A stretch of DNA of 14,614 nucleotides, taken from positions 16,330 to 30,943 of the forward strand of contig DCSW01000023.1 of assembly GCA_002325825.1 (NCBI GenBank), read 5' to 3'. Under the pieces are notes generated by a model. The model was not told the origin of the DNA. It searched no databases and saw only the letters and a list, made by a program, of their open reading frames with translations. The translations under genes were made by a program, and so were the position numbers. The DNA is from Collimonas sp. UBA1456. GTDB taxonomy: Bacteria; Pseudomonadota; Gammaproteobacteria; Burkholderiales; Burkholderiaceae_D. Shown here piece after piece: positions 13,011 through 14,614 of the stretch. Numbering within the stretch: the first letter of the stretch is position 1; every line of letters begins with the position of its first letter.

Positions 13011-14614
13011 CTATGCGAATTCAGTGATCAACTCAACGATCTCGACCCCATACGTCTCCAGCTTCTTCTCGCCAACACCGCTGACGCCGCGCAAATCATC
13101 TAGCGAAACCGGCTGCGCCTTGGCGATCTCGCGCATGGTGGCATCATGGAAAATAACATAGGCCGGCACATTGTGCCTGCGTGCGGTCTCGACCCGCCAC
13201 CAGCGTAACTTCTCGAAAATGGCCTGCTCCAACGTCGACAGATCAGCCTCAACATAACTATTGTATTTGCCGCTGCTGCGTTTTTTCTTGACCGGCTTCT
13301 GGTACTGCCGCAACTGCACTGGATGTTCGCTCTTTAGTACCGACCGCGCCGCATCCGTTAGCTTGAGTGCATTGTAGGATTCGTGATCGACCGTGATAAG
13401 GCCGAGAGCAATTGACTGCCTCAGAATAGCGCGCCATTCAGCCTCGCTACGATCGCTGCCTATGCCGAATGTCGAGAGCTGATCGTGACGCCATTGCTTA
13501 ATCTTGTCGGAATCGATGCCGCGCAGCACATTCATCACATGCGTAGCACCGAAACGCTGATCAACACGATAGATCGTGGATAGCAGCTTTTGTACCACCA
13601 CCGTGGCATCAAACGAGATCGGCGGGCTCAGGCAAGTATCGCAATTGTCGCAGCGCTCGGAAGCCTGGCCAAAAGAATTCAGCAGGCGCACACGGCGGCA
13701 ATGCAATGTTTCGCATAGATCCAGCATGGCATCGAGCTTGACGCCCTGCACCCGCTTGAACACCGCACCGGCTTCCGATTCGTCGATCATACGGCGCTGT
13801 TGCACCACATCCTGCAAGCCATACACCATCCAGGCATTGGCCGGATCCCCGTCACGGCCAGCACGACCGGTTTCCTGGTAATAACCTTCTATGCTTTTCG
13901 GTAAATCCAGATGCGCAACGAAGCGTACATCCGGCTTGTCGATTCCCATGCCGAAGGCGATGGTCGCCACCATCACGATGCCGTCTTCGCGCAGGAAGCG
14001 TCCCTGGTTTTTGGTGCGTAACGCGTAATCCATCCCAGCGTGATAAGGCAACGCGCCGATGCCTTGCTGCACCAAAAACTCAGCTGTTTCCTCGACCTTC
14101 CTGCGTGACAGGCAGTAGACGATACCGGCATCGCCAACATGCTCGCTTTGAATAAAATCTAGCAACTGCTTGCGGCCGTTGGCTTTTTCGATAATTTGAT
14201 AGCGGATGTTGGGACGGTCGAACGACGAGACGAAACGAGCGCCCTGCTGCAATTGCAGACGCTCGGCAATTTCTTCGCGGGTCTGCTGATCGGCAGTCGC
14301 GGTCAGCGCGATGCGCGGCACCTGTGGGAATCGCTCGTACAGGATCGACAATTTGATGTATTCCGGCCGGAAATCATGGCCCCATTGCGATACGCAATGG
14401 GCCTCGTCGATCGCAAACAATGCAATCTTCGACGACGCCAGCAACTCCAGGCAACGCGGCGTCAGCAAACGCTCCGGCGCCACATAGACTAGATCAATCT
14501 CGCCGTTGCGCACCTGCCGTTCAATCTGCGACGCTTCTTCATAGTTCTGCGTGGCATTCAGGAACGCGGCCCGCACCCCGACCTCGGCCAGCGCATCGAC
14601 CTGATCCTGCATCA
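13011..14614 (-). CDS. recQ: ATP-dependent DNA helicase RecQ, 5' end beyond window
   Basis: An open minus-strand frame of about 534 codons ends at 13011 and continues past the right edge. E. coli RecQ has 609 residues, so about 75 N-terminal residues, including the Walker A motif, lie outside. Counting from Met at 14612: MQDQVDALAEVGVRAAFLNA (motif Ia side), DEAH at 69-72 in FAIDEAHCVSQWGHDFRPEY, IALTATAD (motif III), VAHLDLPKSIEGYYQETGRA-GRDGD (motifs V-VI). The zinc site follows with Cys in HCRRVRLL and ERCDNCDTC. A winged-helix RQC domain comes next, and a C-terminal HRDC domain (LRWWRVETARRHNVPAYVIF to SGVGEKKLETYG). RecQ unwinds 3'-to-5' in RecF-pathway repair and fork restart. No damage is visible in the part seen. 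Confidence 0.96.
   Translation of the reverse strand, partial: MQDQVDALAEVGVRAAFLNATQNYEEASQIERQVRNGEIDLVYVAPERLLTPRCLELLASSKIALFAIDEAHCVSQWGHDFRPEYIKLSILYERFPQVPRIALTATADQQTREEIAERLQLQQGARFVSSFDRPNIRYQIIEKANGRKQLLDFIQSEHVGDAGIVYCLSRRKVEETAEFLVQQGIGALPYHAGMDYALRTKNQGRFLREDGIVMVATIAFGMGIDKPDVRFVAHLDLPKSIEGYYQETGRAGRDGDPANAWMVYGLQDVVQQRRMIDESEAGAVFKRVQGVKLDAMLDLCETLHCRRVRLLNSFGQASERCDNCDTCLSPPISFDATVVVQKLLSTIYRVDQRFGATHVMNVLRGIDSDKIKQWRHDQLSTFGIGSDRSEAEWRAILRQSIALGLITVDHESYNALKLTDAARSVLKSEHPVQLRQYQKPVKKKRSSGKYNSYVEADLSTLEQAIFEKLRWWRVETARRHNVPAYVIFHDATMREIAKAQPVSLDDLRGVSGVGEKKLETYGVEIVELITEFA

Noticed and set aside
1..14614. tRNA genes or CRISPR arrays
   Set aside because: No T-loop GGTTCGAATCC-type string in a cloverleaf context and no regularly spaced direct repeats were found by eye.

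Overview
The window looks like chromosome of a betaproteobacterium of the order Burkholderiales, most like Oxalobacteraceae (Herminiimonas/Collimonas-type). This rests on the protein flavour of Lgt, MaeB and RecQ, on a zapB-zapA-6S RNA-EVE gene order, and on a 'small Trp-rich' protein of a kind I associate with Burkholderiales. Assignment by eye cannot go further than that. The striking property is decay. Only five genes read through cleanly (zapB, zapA, lgt, maeB and the visible part of recQ), covering roughly 36% of the window. Almost everything else is a recognisable gene broken by frameshifts, in-frame stops and internal deletions. That pattern fits a lineage in early-to-middle genome reduction, such as a recently host-restricted bacterium; this is an inference.

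Layout. 1-709: remnants of two insertion sequences on the minus strand, an IS256-type transposase with an internal deletion and the 5' end of an IS21-type istA. 710-1564: 3' half of a malonyl-CoA synthetase (matB-like) gene on the plus strand, starting exactly at the IS21 end. 1625-2671, minus strand: zapB and zapA (intact), a shortened 6S RNA with a strong terminator, and an N-terminal stub of an EVE-domain gene. 2745-3237: FUSC-family transporter remnant (minus). 3513-3779: unidentified minus-strand reading frame. 4001-4237: small Trp-rich membrane protein with one TGA and an ATA in place of ATG. 4375-5098: LysR regulator pseudogene, then intact lgt (5102-5938), then the 5' half of the matB-like gene (5995-6493), whose missing 3' half is the piece at 710-1564. 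6738-7340: collagen-like, Gly/Val/Ala-rich surface protein remnant (minus). 7630-8568: 5'-nucleotidase (cN-I type) pseudogene (plus). 8587-10093: medium/long-chain acyl-CoA synthetase pseudogene (minus). 10281-12593: intact maeB (minus) with terminator. 12594-13010: long intergenic region with an AT-rich tract and a REP/dRS3-like palindrome. 13011-14614: recQ (minus), 5' end beyond the window.

Functional reading. What survives is housekeeping: division-ring assembly (ZapA/ZapB), lipoprotein maturation (Lgt), C4-to-C3 carbon flow (MaeB) and DNA repair (RecQ). What is lost is accessory: two acyl-CoA-forming ligases, a LysR regulator, an efflux-type membrane protein, a surface protein, a nucleotidase and the IS elements themselves. 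I see no tRNA, rRNA or CRISPR array and no convincing new multi-gene system. The best leads are the permuted matB gene bounded by an IS end, the 6S RNA that appears to lack its apical arm, and the nearly intact Trp-rich gene.
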